From contig NZ_AHWA01000004.1 in the NCBI RefSeq assembly GCF_000247645.1, positions 806,001 through 870,000 on the forward strand: a DNA stretch of 64,000 nucleotides, given 5' to 3'. The position numbers and the translations under genes were made by a program. The notes below the pieces were generated by a model. That model saw only the letters and a list, made by a program, of their open reading frames with translations, ran no database searches and was not told where the DNA came from. Positions 44,026 to 52,974 of this stretch are shown in pieces (the stretch's first letter is position 1; each line of letters begins with the position of its first letter). This stretch comes from Salinibacterium sp. PAMC 21357. Its GTDB lineage: Bacteria > Actinomycetota > Actinomycetes > Actinomycetales > Microbacteriaceae.

Positions 44026-44765
44026 AGCGGTGCCACCGCAGCGTGCATTTCGCGAACCAGTTCTGGCGAGGTTACGGTGCGGCTTCCGCTGTCGTACAGG
44101 GCGGATGCTCCGCCTTGATAGCCGTTGCTCGCAATCTCGACGGGTGCCCGAAAGTGAAGTTCGGTGACGCCCGTGCGGCTCAAAATCTCTTGAGCGTTGT
44201 GCGCCCGAACGCCGCCGCCCGCAAGAATGGTGATGCGTTCGCCCGCCTGCTCCACAAGGGCGGCCATAACGTCGGCACCTTCGAGAACGCTTGACGCTCC
44301 GCCTGAGGTCAGCACTCGCGCGATGCCCACCGCGATGAGCGTTTCTAGCGCCGCCGAGTGGTCGACGACGAGGTCAAACGCTTTATGGAATGTCACCGGA
44401 TGCACGTCCGCTGCTTCGACGAGCGCTGCCGTTGCTGCGCTATCCACCGTTCCCTCCGGGGTGAGGGCGCCGATGACGAAGCCTAGAGTGACACCTTCAC
44501 CGCGAGGCAGGTCCCGCATCGAATGGATATCGGCAACCATCGCGTCGACTTCAGCCGGCGAGTACACGAAGTCCCCACCACGTTGGCGAATCAGCACCAT
44601 CACGGTCATCGATGTCAGCGAGGCGAGCACCGAAGACACCGTGCCGAGGCTGGGCGTTATGCCGCCAGTATCGAGAGCTGCGCACAGCTCAATACGGTGA
44701 GCTCCGGCCTTTTCAGCATCGAGAGCTCCGCCAATATCGTCAAGGCACACCTCGAGAATCGTCAC
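44022..44765 (-). CDS. cutC: CutC-family TIM-barrel protein
   Basis: The 247-residue protein begins LEVCLDDIGGALDAEKAGAH, the classical CutC signature, and continues with GITPSLG, VTFHKAFDL and ILAGGGVRAHN. The family is called copper homeostasis protein, but its barrel has a conserved polar pocket and its activity is unclear. Here it is embedded in a sugar-type operon between an asparaginase and a ROK kinase, which suggests an enzymatic role in sugar degradation. The GTG at 44765, one base after the asparaginase stop, is preferred to a start at 44900 inside that gene. Confidence 0.85.
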   Translation of the reverse strand: MTILEVCLDDIGGALDAEKAGAHRIELCAALDTGGITPSLGTVSSVLASLTSMTVMVLIRQRGGDFVYSPAEVDAMVADIHSMRDLPRGEGVTLGFVIGALTPEGTVDSAATAALVEAADVHPVTFHKAFDLVVDHSAALETLIAVGIARVLTSGGASSVLEGADVMAALVEQAGERITILAGGGVRAHNAQEILSRTGVTELHFRAPVEIASNGYQGGASALYDSGSRTVTSPELVREMHAAVAPL

Positions 44766-44766
44766 G

Positions 44767-45759
44767 TTATGCTCGCGCTGCTGTGATGGCACTACGAAGG
44801 TCGGCACCGATTTCAATCTGGCCGACTGGCTTTCCGCCGCCGAGCACAGGCACGTGAGCAAACCGGGCGGCCGCTTCGGTGTCGTAGCCGAGCGAGTCAA
44901 GAACAGCGAGTGCGATCACGGTGGTGGCCCGCGGGCTGCCGTCGATGATCTTCATCGAGACTGCAGCACCATCGCTTGTAGCCACTCCGATAACACCCTC
45001 AGCGCCGCCCTTCGAGAGCGCACCGGGCATGTTCACCATGAGTTCGCTGTTCGCGTGACCGCTGCCTCCGACATAGAAGGGGTTCTCGCGCATTGCCGCA
45101 GCGACCCGACCTGCGGGCGACTCAGGGTCGGCGAGTACGAGCGCCCGGAACGACGCCGCGACTCCGCGCACGGTCGTTCCGAAGAGGGGAGCCCCGCATC
45201 CGTCAACGGCGGTATGCGTAGCGACAACGCCGGTCATTTCGGCCATTGTCTTTTGCACTTGCTGCTGCAGTGGGTGCGACGGCTCTAGGTAGTCGGCGGT
45301 CGACCAGCCGTTGACAGAGCAGGCGAGCAGCATTGCGGCGTGCTTGCCCGAGCAGTTCATCCGCAGACGGTTGCGGCCTTCGCCCTCGCGAATCATCCGC
45401 TCAAAAGTTTCTTCGTCTTCGGGGCGGTCGACGGGGCATCCGAGGGCATGCTCACCGAGCCCAGCCCGCTCAAGAATGGCGGAGACAATGGCGACGTGGG
45501 CATCTTCTCCCGTGTGGCTACCGGCGGCGATCGCCAGCTCTGGCCCCGAAAGTTCAGCACCGGCAACGAGACAGGCCATCGCTTGCAACGGTTTAACAGT
45601 CGACCGTGGCAACACTTCAACATCGGGCTCGCCAAGTTCTAGGGCAACGCTTCCGTCGGCAGCGAAAGCGAGAAGTGAACCAAAATGACGGCTCTCGATC
45701 ATGCCTGAACGCCGGATGATAGCGAGTTCGGAGAGAGGGCCAGCGGTGAGATCAGACAT
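44767..45759 (-). CDS. Asparaginase II (ReAV-type) family protein
   Basis: The 330-residue protein belongs to the asparaginase II family unrelated to E. coli AnsA/B. It keeps the SxxK motif as STVK (Ser 53, Lys 56), SHTGE (81-85) and the metal-binding CSGK (Cys 136, Lys 139). Known members split asparagine to aspartate and ammonia. Its place between an amino-acid type importer and sugar genes suggests that the natural substrate could be an asparagine-linked compound. The ATG at 45759 overlaps the permease end by eight bases. Confidence 0.85.
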   Translation of the reverse strand: MSDLTAGPLSELAIIRRSGMIESRHFGSLLAFAADGSVALELGEPDVEVLPRSTVKPLQAMACLVAGAELSGPELAIAAGSHTGEDAHVAIVSAILERAGLGEHALGCPVDRPEDEETFERMIREGEGRNRLRMNCSGKHAAMLLACSVNGWSTADYLEPSHPLQQQVQKTMAEMTGVVATHTAVDGCGAPLFGTTVRGVAASFRALVLADPESPAGRVAAAMRENPFYVGGSGHANSELMVNMPGALSKGGAEGVIGVATSDGAAVSMKIIDGSPRATTVIALAVLDSLGYDTEAAARFAHVPVLGGGKPVGQIEIGADLRSAITAARA

Positions 45760-46648
45760 GGGGTGCTTTCTGTGGTGATTGCCCACCGGGGGTGGGAAGG
45801 GGCAGTGCCATCGTGGCGCTGGCGATAGTGGTGCGGCGACGACCAGGCTTCTTCTGCAGTCGCGAGGCTAGCCCCGAAAGGCTTCCGTTGACCAGCAAAT
45901 AGATGATTGTCACTACGAGATAGGTCTGAATGAGTAGATGGTTGAAGCTCGACAGAACTTGACCGCGGTAAAGAAGCTCGGTGAAAGCCACGATGAAGCC
46001 GAGCGAGGTGTCTTTCATGAGGCTGACCAGTTGCGTGATCAGCGACGGGGTGACGTTGCGCACAGCCTGCGGCAAAACCACTAGTCGCATGACCTGGCTG
46101 CTGCGGAGCCCCAGGCTGAAGGCAGCTTCGGCTTGACCACGCGGCAAGCTCAGGATGCCCGCCCGAACGATTTCGGCGAAGACTGCGGCGTTGGCGAGCG
46201 TGAGGGGGATAGCAAGTTTCCAGAGCACCGGAAAGTTGATTCCCAACTGGGGAAGCCCGAAAAGCATCAGGTAGATCAGCAGCAGCACCGGCACGGTGCG
46301 GGCGATCTCGATGTAGCCAGCGCAGAGCCAGCTCAACCAGCGAACTTTGCTGACCCGGCCAAGAGCGAGGAGAGTTCCGAAACTGGCGCCCAGAATGGCG
46401 ACAATTGCTGCGGCTTGGAGGGTGCCGAGGAGGCCGACGCCCAGATACTTCCAGATTGCGAGGTCAAGGAAGGGGGTCCACTTATCGGCGTCGAGCTGGC
46501 CCCTGCTGCCGAACTGCCAGAGTCCGGCACCAATGACGCCCGCAATGATGAGGGCGCTGATGATCGAACCAATGATGATGCGGCGGCGACCGCGCGGGCC
46601 GGGAACCTCGTAGAGGTAGGAGGCGACGTTGGTGTTAGGAGTACTCAT
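45752..46648 (-). CDS. Polar amino-acid ABC transporter permease
   Basis: The 298-residue protein has an N-terminal membrane segment (about 23-45) plus the five-segment core of the HisM/GlnP family. The coupling loop is RGQAEAAFSLGLRSSQVMRLVVLPQAVR (seen as EAAFSLGLR followed by LPQA). It forms one half of the importer channel. Its start overlaps the next upstream permease by four bases. The C-terminal 30 residues are a charged extension. Confidence 0.9.
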   Translation of the reverse strand: MSTPNTNVASYLYEVPGPRGRRRIIIGSIISALIIAGVIGAGLWQFGSRGQLDADKWTPFLDLAIWKYLGVGLLGTLQAAAIVAILGASFGTLLALGRVSKVRWLSWLCAGYIEIARTVPVLLLIYLMLFGLPQLGINFPVLWKLAIPLTLANAAVFAEIVRAGILSLPRGQAEAAFSLGLRSSQVMRLVVLPQAVRNVTPSLITQLVSLMKDTSLGFIVAFTELLYRGQVLSSFNHLLIQTYLVVTIIYLLVNGSLSGLASRLQKKPGRRRTTIASATMALPLPTPGGQSPQKAPHV

Positions 46649-47289
46649 CGGAGGATCGCCACCTTACGTTCGATTCGGCCGGCTGCGAGGCCGATCGCGA
46701 GAGCAATCAGCATGTAGGCGAGACCGGCGCCCGTGAAGATTTCAATGGGCTGCGCATAAACAAGGTTGATCTTGTTGACGCGAGACGTCAGCTCAACGAC
46801 GCCGACGACCGCTGCCAGAGCGGTGTTCATGGCGAGCGCGATCATGACGTTGCCGAGGGGTTGAACGACGGCACGAAGCGACTGCGGGATCACGATCAAG
46901 CGCAGGCTTTGCCACAGGGTAAGACCGAGCGCACGGCTTGCTTCGATCTGACCGACCGAGACCGTGTTGATCCCGCTGCGCACCGCTTCGGCAACATAGG
47001 CAGCCTCGTAGACGGTGAGCACGATGATCGCTGTCGGCAGAAGCGGGAGGATGAGCCCCGCATCCGGAAGCGCAAAGACGGCGAGGAGGAGCAACGCCAA
47101 GAGCGGAACGTTGATGAAGAATTGCACGTACAGGAATGCCGCCCGCCGGAGGATTGGGATGGGGCTCACTCGAGCCACCGTCACAAGCACTCCGAGAATC
47201 AGGGACCCAACGCCGGCGACGAGCACCATAAGGAGCGTTGTGCCGATTGCGTCGAGGAGAAGCCCTGCGTTCTCCGTGAAAATTTCCAT
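46645..47289 (-). CDS. Polar amino-acid ABC transporter permease
   Basis: The 214-residue protein has five membrane segments, the EAAYVAEAVRSGINTVSVGQ segment and the coupling loop EASRALGLTLWQSLRLIVIP characteristic of HisM/GlnP-type permeases. It pairs with the permease encoded just downstream. It lies 30 bases after the binding-protein gene, in the same operon, with AGGAGA before the ATG. Confidence 0.9.
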   Translation of the reverse strand: MEIFTENAGLLLDAIGTTLLMVLVAGVGSLILGVLVTVARVSPIPILRRAAFLYVQFFINVPLLALLLLAVFALPDAGLILPLLPTAIIVLTVYEAAYVAEAVRSGINTVSVGQIEASRALGLTLWQSLRLIVIPQSLRAVVQPLGNVMIALAMNTALAAVVGVVELTSRVNKINLVYAQPIEIFTGAGLAYMLIALAIGLAAGRIERKVAILR

Positions 47290-47319
47290 CTGTTATCTCC
47301 TGGCGTTGCTCCGCGCTCG

Positions 47320-48273
47320 TTAGGAGCCGGGAACCGATCCGATGGTCGGCGGCGTCGGGATTTCAGACTCGACGACGGTTCCGAGGCTGTAGGTCCAAGC
47401 CTGGCCCCACTGTCCGCCGTCTTGGATTTCAAGCAACCAGTTGTTGATGAAGTCCTTGAATTCGGTGTCGCCGAAGCCCAGACCGATGCCGTACGGCTCA
47501 GCAGTGAACGGCTGGCCAACAACCTTGAGGTCGGAGTTCGCTGCAGCGTTGCTGGCGAGCAGGGTGTAGTCCTGAACGTAAGCGTCGCCACGGCCCTGGA
47601 GGAGTGCCTGAACTGCCTGCGGGTCGGTTGCGAAGTCAACGAGCTCTGCGGTTGGCTGCTCTTCGGGAACGGCAAGAACGGCCGGAGTGTTGGCGCCAAC
47701 GATGACGGTCTTACCGCCGAGGTCGTCGATGCCCTTGATCTCGTCGTTATCGGCCTTCACCGCAACGGCGAGTCCCGAGCTGAAGTACGGTCCAGCGAAC
47801 GTGATCTGCTCGGCACGCTCTTCAGTGATCGTGTAGGTGTTGAAGACAACGTCAACGGTGCCGTTTTGCAGCAGTGCTTCACGAGTCTCGGATGCCGGGG
47901 GCACAATTTCAACGCTGGGCTCACCGAAGATGTAAACCGAGAGCAGCTGCGCGAGGTACGCGTCGAAGCCGGCAACGTCATCCGGGTTGGCGGGGTCCTG
48001 CTGAGAAAGCAGGGGTGCATCGAGAGCTTCGCCGACGATGAGAGTTCCGCGTTCGCGGATCTTCTCCATGGTCGAGCCGGCGGTGAAGAGGGCGTCGTCA
48101 GCAACGGGCGCACCGGCGAGCATCGCCTGAACGTCGGTCACGTCTGCGGCATCGTCGCCACCGGGAACGTTGCTGGACGAGTCTGTGGAGCAAGCGCTGA
48201 GGGCCAGCGCCGTCACCGCGACGGCAGCGCCGAAGACGGCAACCCGTCGGCGTGAGGATCCTAATGTGAACAT
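47320..48273 (-). CDS. Family 3 (amino-acid type) solute-binding lipoprotein
   Basis: The 317-residue protein starts with three arginines, a hydrophobic segment and the lipobox LSAC (Cys 28), so it is membrane-anchored outside. The body has the family 3 pattern: IRERGTLIVGEALDAPLL, VDVVFNTYTITEERAEQITFAGPYF and LGGKTVIVGANT. Members bind glutamate, glutamine or other polar amino acids; the ligand is not evident. The frame is open to 48432, but the ATG at 48273 has AAAGGA upstream and gives a clean signal peptide. Confidence 0.9.
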   Translation of the reverse strand: MFTLGSSRRRVAVFGAAVAVTALALSACSTDSSSNVPGGDDAADVTDVQAMLAGAPVADDALFTAGSTMEKIRERGTLIVGEALDAPLLSQQDPANPDDVAGFDAYLAQLLSVYIFGEPSVEIVPPASETREALLQNGTVDVVFNTYTITEERAEQITFAGPYFSSGLAVAVKADNDEIKGIDDLGGKTVIVGANTPAVLAVPEEQPTAELVDFATDPQAVQALLQGRGDAYVQDYTLLASNAAANSDLKVVGQPFTAEPYGIGLGFGDTEFKDFINNWLLEIQDGGQWGQAWTYSLGTVVESEIPTPPTIGSVPGS

Positions 48274-48331
48274 GTGATTCCTTTTCTCTCGTGGTTGATG
48301 GTGCGTCTGTGCGGGTTGTGCGGGTGAAAAG

Positions 48332-49105
48332 TTAGTGAGCGAGGATCGACGCCAAGAATGTGCGCGCTCGCTCAGACTCGGGGTGGTCGAAGAACTCGGC
48401 TGGCGTGTTTTCTTCGACGATCTGACCGGCATCCATGAAGACGACGCGATGGGCGGCTCTGCGAGCGAAGCCCATCTCGTGGGTGACGACGACCATCGTC
48501 ATTCCTTCAGCGGCAAGTGACGTCATCACTTCAAGTACCTCGCCGACCATTTCGGGGTCGAGGGCCGAGGTCGGCTCATCGAAGAGCATCACTTTGGGGT
48601 GCATGGCGAGGGCGCGGGCGATGGCCGCACGCTGCTGCTGCCCGCCCGAGAGCTGAGCGGGGAACTGATCGGCCTTGTCTGCGATGCCGACCCGAGCGAG
48701 CAGTTCGAGAGCTTCGCGCTTGGCGTCGGCCTTCGTCATCTTGAGCACGTTGATCGGGGCGAGAGTGATGTTCTCAAGGATGCTGAGGTGCGCGAAAAGG
48801 TTGAAGGATTGGAAGACCATTCCGACTTCGGAACGCAGCTGGGCCAGTTGGGCACCTTCGACGGGCAGCGGCTTGCCGTCGAGGGCAATCTGACCGGAAT
48901 CGATCGTTTCGAGTCGGTTGATGGTGCGGCAGAGGGTGGATTTGCCAGAACCGGAGGGACCAACGACCACAACGACTTCGCGCTCGGCGACCTCAAGGTT
49001 GATGTTCTGCAGAACGTGCAGAGGGCCGTAGTGCTTGTCGACGGCTCGCAGGCTCACCATCGCGGGCGTGGCCGCCTGTGTCTGGGGCTTGTCGCTCTCG
49101 CTCAT
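48332..49105 (-). CDS. Polar amino-acid ABC transporter ATPase
   Basis: The 257-residue protein has Walker [11 protein letters not shown]-loop [11 protein letters not shown], signature LSGGQQQR and Walker [14 protein letters not shown] with switch His in THEMGF, all as in GlnQ/HisP. It is the first gene of the eight-gene operon. The ATG at 49105 has AGGAG seven bases before it and is preferred to an open-frame start at 49234, which would lie in the divergent promoter region. Confidence 0.92.
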   Translation of the reverse strand: MSESDKPQTQAATPAMVSLRAVDKHYGPLHVLQNINLEVAEREVVVVVGPSGSGKSTLCRTINRLETIDSGQIALDGKPLPVEGAQLAQLRSEVGMVFQSFNLFAHLSILENITLAPINVLKMTKADAKREALELLARVGIADKADQFPAQLSGGQQQRAAIARALAMHPKVMLFDEPTSALDPEMVGEVLEVMTSLAAEGMTMVVVTHEMGFARRAAHRVVFMDAGQIVEENTPAEFFDHPESERARTFLASILAH

Positions 49106-49217
49106 CAGTTCACTCCTTGCATGCGCCGGTGCATCTTTTTCGGGGGTATAGCTGGGCCCGCCTTCGGGTGGTGTTGAGCGTACTAACTTTTTGTGTTGTG
49201 TGCAATTTTGGTGGCAC

Positions 49218-49237
49218 TTAGTCCAATAATGCACTAA
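49218..49237. promoter_or_regulatory. Candidate ROK-repressor operator
   Basis: TTAGT-N10-ACTAA lies in the region between the divergent importer operon and the ROK repressor gene, with another ACTAA at 49182-49186. The half-sites match those of XylR-type ROK repressors (TTAGT...ACTAA), but the spacing is shorter than in the classical XylR operator. Confidence 0.4.
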
Positions 49238-49281
49238 CCTGACTCAGTACACTCGTACGCAACCCGATCTGATTGGTTCCG

Positions 49282-50469
49282 ATGCCGAAGCCCGCCACAC
49301 CAGCACCGTCCAGCACGGCTGGCTCCCCCGGCGGCATCCTCACTCTCGTTCGCAACGGGCGGGCAGCCTCACGCGCAGAAGTCGCCCGCGCCACCGGCCT
49401 CTCCCCCACAACAGTCGCTCTCCGCGTCGAGCTCCTCATCGAGGCCGGCTACCTTCGCGAAGCCGGAAACGGCGACTCCCACGGCGGTCGTCGACCACGC
49501 CAACTCGAGGTGGACCCCAGCGGTGGTCTCATCGTGGGCGTCGACCTCGGCGCACGCCACGCATCATTCGGTCTCTTCGACATGCGCGCCCAACTCGTGG
49601 CAGAACATCACGTCGACATTGATATCGCCGAAGGGCCGGAGGTGCTCCTGCCGTGGGTGGCCGCGCAAGCGCAGAACCTTGCAAGCCATCACGCCGAAGC
49701 CGGGCAAAAGCTCATCGGAATCGGAATCGGGCTGCCTGGCCCCGTCAACCACCCCACGGGCTTCCTCATCTCGCCCTCGCGAATGCCCGGCTGGGATGGG
49801 CTCGACGTTTCGGTCGAACTCAGCAAACTCAGCGGAGTACCCACCGTTGTCGACAACGACGCCAACCTCATGGCCCTCGGTGAGCACATCGTCCGCGGCG
49901 AAGACGTTGACGACTTTGTTTTCATCAAGGCAGGCTCCAGTATCGGTGGCGGCGTCATCTTTGGCGGCGAGCTGCACCACGGCCATCACGGAATGGCCGG
50001 CGACATCAGCCACGTCACCGCGCACGGTGCCCCAGCAACACCCTGCTCGTGTGGCAGAAACGGATGCCTCGACGCTGTTGCAGGAGGCGCAGCGATCGTC
50101 GCCAATTTGCAAGCAGCCTCAGTGGATGTCGCCGACACCCCCCAAGTACTTGAACTGGCCAGAAACGGCCACCCCCTCGCCACCCAAATGCTGCGCGAAG
50201 CGGGCATCCGCACCGGCACCGTCTTGGCAACAGTGGTCAATTTCTCCAACCCCCAACGCATTGTGCTCGGCGGCAACTTGAGCGAAGCCGGCGCGTTCGT
50301 CGGCGGCGTGAAGTCAGCGATCTACACCGAGTGCCTCCCGCTCGCCACCGACGGGCTCGAAATCGACGTCAGTCAAGCCAAAGAACGCGGTGGCATCATC
50401 GGCGCAGCTCGCGTCGTGCTTGACCGAATCCTCGACGCCGACACCGTCACAGCAGACGTCGCACCATGA
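49282..50469 (+). CDS. ROK-family (NagC/XylR-type) transcriptional repressor
   Basis: The protein of about 395 residues has an N-terminal winged helix (GILTLVRNGRAASRAEVARATGLSPTTV, read as two helices) followed by a ROK sugar-binding domain with GVDLGARHASFG and the zinc motif CSCGRNGCLDAVAGG. The ROK domain should bind the inducer sugar. Divergent from the importer operon and followed by the SDR and nagB, it probably controls both transcripts. The ATG at 49282 is chosen; a TTG three codons earlier is possible. Confidence 0.87.
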   Translation: MPKPATPAPSSTAGSPGGILTLVRNGRAASRAEVARATGLSPTTVALRVELLIEAGYLREAGNGDSHGGRRPRQLEVDPSGGLIVGVDLGARHASFGLFDMRAQLVAEHHVDIDIAEGPEVLLPWVAAQAQNLASHHAEAGQKLIGIGIGLPGPVNHPTGFLISPSRMPGWDGLDVSVELSKLSGVPTVVDNDANLMALGEHIVRGEDVDDFVFIKAGSSIGGGVIFGGELHHGHHGMAGDISHVTAHGAPATPCSCGRNGCLDAVAGGAAIVANLQAASVDVADTPQVLELARNGHPLATQMLREAGIRTGTVLATVVNFSNPQRIVLGGNLSEAGAFVGGVKSAIYTECLPLATDGLEIDVSQAKERGGIIGAARVVLDRILDADTVTADVAP

Positions 50470-51235
50470 GCGCGTACTCGACAGCTTCAGCCTCGACGGC
50501 CGTGTCGCCCTCGTCACTGGAGCAAACCGGGGAATCGGCCGCGCCCTTGCCCAAGCCCTCGGCGAAGCAGGTGCAACAGTCGCCGTCACCGCGCGAACCC
50601 CCAGCGATGCGGATGCCGCCGCCCACCAGCTAGAAGAACTTGGAATCCGCGCGCTCGGCATCACCCTCGATGTCACTAGCATTGAGTCCGTAGACGCCGC
50701 CATTGAGCGCGTTACGAGCACGCTCGGTCGTCTCGATATTCTCATCAACAACGCCGGAATCAGCATCGGCGGCGCAGCCTTCGACACCCCCGATAGTGTC
50801 TGGCGCGACGTCATTGCCACCAACCTCGACGGTGTCTGGCACTGCAGCCGAGCAGCAGGCAAATACATGGCCGCCCATGGTGGCGGCACCATCGTAAACG
50901 TTGGTTCCATGTCAGCCGAGATTGTGAACCAGCCACGATGGCAAGCATCCTATTTAGCGTCGAAGGCCGCAGTGCATCAGCTCACTAAAGCGTTGGCTGC
51001 CGAGTGGGCCCCTCACGGCATCCGCGTGAATGCCATTGCCCCCGGCTACATTCTCACCGAAGCATCCCCCGTAGATCAGCCCGAGTATCAGGCCAGTTGC
51101 GTCGAACCTGCCGCCCTCAAACGCTACGGACTGCCTTCAGAACTGGGGCCGGTGACCGTGCTGCTCGCCAGCGACGCCTCCAGTTTCATGACGGGCTCAA
51201 TTGTCACCATCGACGGCGGCTACACCCTGTTCTAA
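50466..51235 (+). CDS. Short-chain dehydrogenase, with a probable missing base near its start
   Basis: The protein has the NAD(P)-binding TGANRGIG, the NNAG strand, the catalytic YLASK (Tyr and Lys) and a C-terminal GSIVTIDGGY, as in gluconate-5-dehydrogenase-like SDR enzymes. The only starts in the open frame (GTG 50390, TTG 50420) lie deep inside the ROK gene. One added G near 50474 would let the ATG at 50466 read MSAVLDSFSLDGRVALVTGA, the normal family start, with an ATGA overlap to the repressor stop. The frame after 50474 is intact. The substrate is presumably the sugar or sugar acid handled by this locus. Confidence 0.8.
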
Positions 51236-51289
51236 CCGCGCGCCCCTTCCCCTTTGCATCCACCCCACGCCAGTTCTGAGGAGTTACCC

Positions 51290-52075
51290 ATGGCCGAAGT
51301 CGTCATTGTTGAAAGCCGCGAGCATGCCGGTTCACTTACCGCGAGCGCGATCCGTTCACTGATCAGCAGCAAGCCGGATGCCGTGCTCGGTCTTGCCACC
51401 GGATCAACTCCCTTGCCCGTCTACGAGGCTCTCGCACACGCGTTGCGCGAGGAACCTCTCGATATTTCCGCCGTGCGCGGCTTCGCCCTCGATGAGTACG
51501 TCGGTCTGCCCGCAGGCCACCCAGAAAGCTACCGTGCCGTCATCACTCGTGAAGTAGTCGAGCCTCTCGGTCTGAACCCCGAACTGGTGCGACTACCCGG
51601 CGATGCGAGCGCCTCCATCGAAACCGCCGGCAGTGACTATGAGCGCGACATCATTGAGGCCGGCGGCATCGACCTTCAGCTTCTCGGAATCGGCAGCACC
51701 GGCCACATCGGCTTCAACGAACCCGGATCGTCATTCGCCTCACTGACCCGCATCAAAACCCTCACCGAGCGCACGCGCCAAGACAACGCGCGCTTCTTTG
51801 ACAGCGTTGACGAGGTTCCGCGTCACTGTCTCACTCAAGGGTTGGGCACGATCATGCGCGCTCGGCACCTAGTTCTTCTCGCGTTCGGCGAAGGCAAGGC
51901 CAGCGCAATCGCGGCCGCCGTTGAAGGGCCCCTCACTGCGAGCCAGCCCGGCAGCGCCATTCAGCTGCACCCCCACGTCACCGTCATTGTGGACGAAGCT
52001 GCCGCATCCCAGCTACAGAATGCCGACTACTACCGCTACACGTGGGCCAATCGGCCCGCCTGGCAGAACATCTAG
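51290..52075 (+). CDS. nagB: Glucosamine-6-phosphate deaminase
   Basis: The 261-residue protein keeps the NagB signatures: GLATGSTPLPVYEAL (residues 34-48), FALDEYVGL (65-73) and GIGSTGHIGFNEPGS (133-147), with His 139 and Glu 144 as the proton-relay residues. It turns glucosamine-6-phosphate into fructose-6-phosphate and ammonia. The position of E. coli Asp 141 is Thr 137 here, as other Gram-positive NagBs also vary there. GAGGAG lies at good distance before the ATG. It follows the SDR by 54 bases and ends the plus-strand operon of this locus. Confidence 0.9.
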   Translation: MAEVVIVESREHAGSLTASAIRSLISSKPDAVLGLATGSTPLPVYEALAHALREEPLDISAVRGFALDEYVGLPAGHPESYRAVITREVVEPLGLNPELVRLPGDASASIETAGSDYERDIIEAGGIDLQLLGIGSTGHIGFNEPGSSFASLTRIKTLTERTRQDNARFFDSVDEVPRHCLTQGLGTIMRARHLVLLAFGEGKASAIAAAVEGPLTASQPGSAIQLHPHVTVIVDEAAASQLQNADYYRYTWANRPAWQNI

Positions 52076-52093
52076 CGTGCACCGACGGCGGAG

Positions 52094-52873
52094 CTAATCC
52101 GCGTCCGCTGTAAGTGCCGCGCTGGCTGTCCCGACCGAGTTGGCCACGCCGACGGCGTTGAAACGCAATCGCGTGGTGTCGGCGGCGAGCTCCGCGAGCC
52201 ACTCGGGGGACGCCGAGACCGGGAACACCGTCACCGGTCGGACCGACCTCACCCCAGCGCGCTGCACCATCAGGCCGTAAACCACAGCCGCGACGCCCTG
52301 CCGCTGCACGACAACCGTTCGCGTCGTGCGGGAGACACCCGCGGCATCCGGTGCGGTGATGGCGGTGTGCACGGCAAGTGCGTCGGCTGGCGGATCAGTG
52401 AGTACGGGAATGATGGTGCGCGCGACTCGACTCAGCAGCGATTCGGTGCCCGCCCACGGCGTGAACGCGTCGGGCGCGAGGCCGAACGCGGTGGCCAACT
52501 CGGCGGTGATCCAGCGATCTCGTTTGAGCCCGTAGGGGGTGGATGCCGTCGAAAGCAGGTAGCCGTAGCAGTGCAGCAGGCCGGCGTTTCCGATTGGCCA
52601 GTGCGCCTCAAGCCCCGCAAGCTCGTGCAGCACCTCGAACAGTTCGCAGGAGATGACGGGCTCGCCGGTGTTCTCGTCGATGGCGGTTGAGAGAGCCCAG
52701 TCAGCGAAGCGGCTCGCTTCACTATCGGCCCGAACCTGGTCGCTAAGCCAGGGCAATTCGCCGGAAATGATGGCGTGAATGCGCGCTCGCGAAGCCTCTT
52801 GCCTTCCGGCAGCTTCGGCGATACTGCGAGCGCTCGTGTCGAGTTCGGCGAGGGTTAGGTGCTGTTCGGCCAC
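52094..52873 (-). CDS. Uncharacterised soluble protein
   Basis: The 259-residue protein, taken from the GTG at 52873, has no recognised domain. The N-terminal two thirds are helical with a conserved-looking region around HWPIGNAGLLHCYGYLLST, and the C-terminal third is strand-rich (TRTVVVQRQGVAAVVYGLMV, then RPVTVFPVSASPEWLAEL). There is no signal peptide or membrane segment. The frame is open to 52975, but that start would overlap the divergent HAD gene start. It converges on nagB and is divergent from the HAD gene; no function is proposed. Confidence 0.65.
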   Translation of the reverse strand: MAEQHLTLAELDTSARSIAEAAGRQEASRARIHAIISGELPWLSDQVRADSEASRFADWALSTAIDENTGEPVISCELFEVLHELAGLEAHWPIGNAGLLHCYGYLLSTASTPYGLKRDRWITAELATAFGLAPDAFTPWAGTESLLSRVARTIIPVLTDPPADALAVHTAITAPDAAGVSRTTRTVVVQRQGVAAVVYGLMVQRAGVRSVRPVTVFPVSASPEWLAELAADTTRLRFNAVGVANSVGTASAALTADAD

Positions 52874-52974
52874 GCCTTGATCGTAGGCTCGACTGCGGCT
52901 GTCCCGGAAATGATTTACCTGCCGTTCACCCGAAATGGCCCAAACGTCATTGTGGCCCTTATATCTTGGACGCA

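Noticed and set aside
46861-48255. A 464-codon plus-strand frame opposite the amino-acid importer genes
   Set aside because: It is antisense to three well-supported genes, has no family features and its composition follows from their codon bias.
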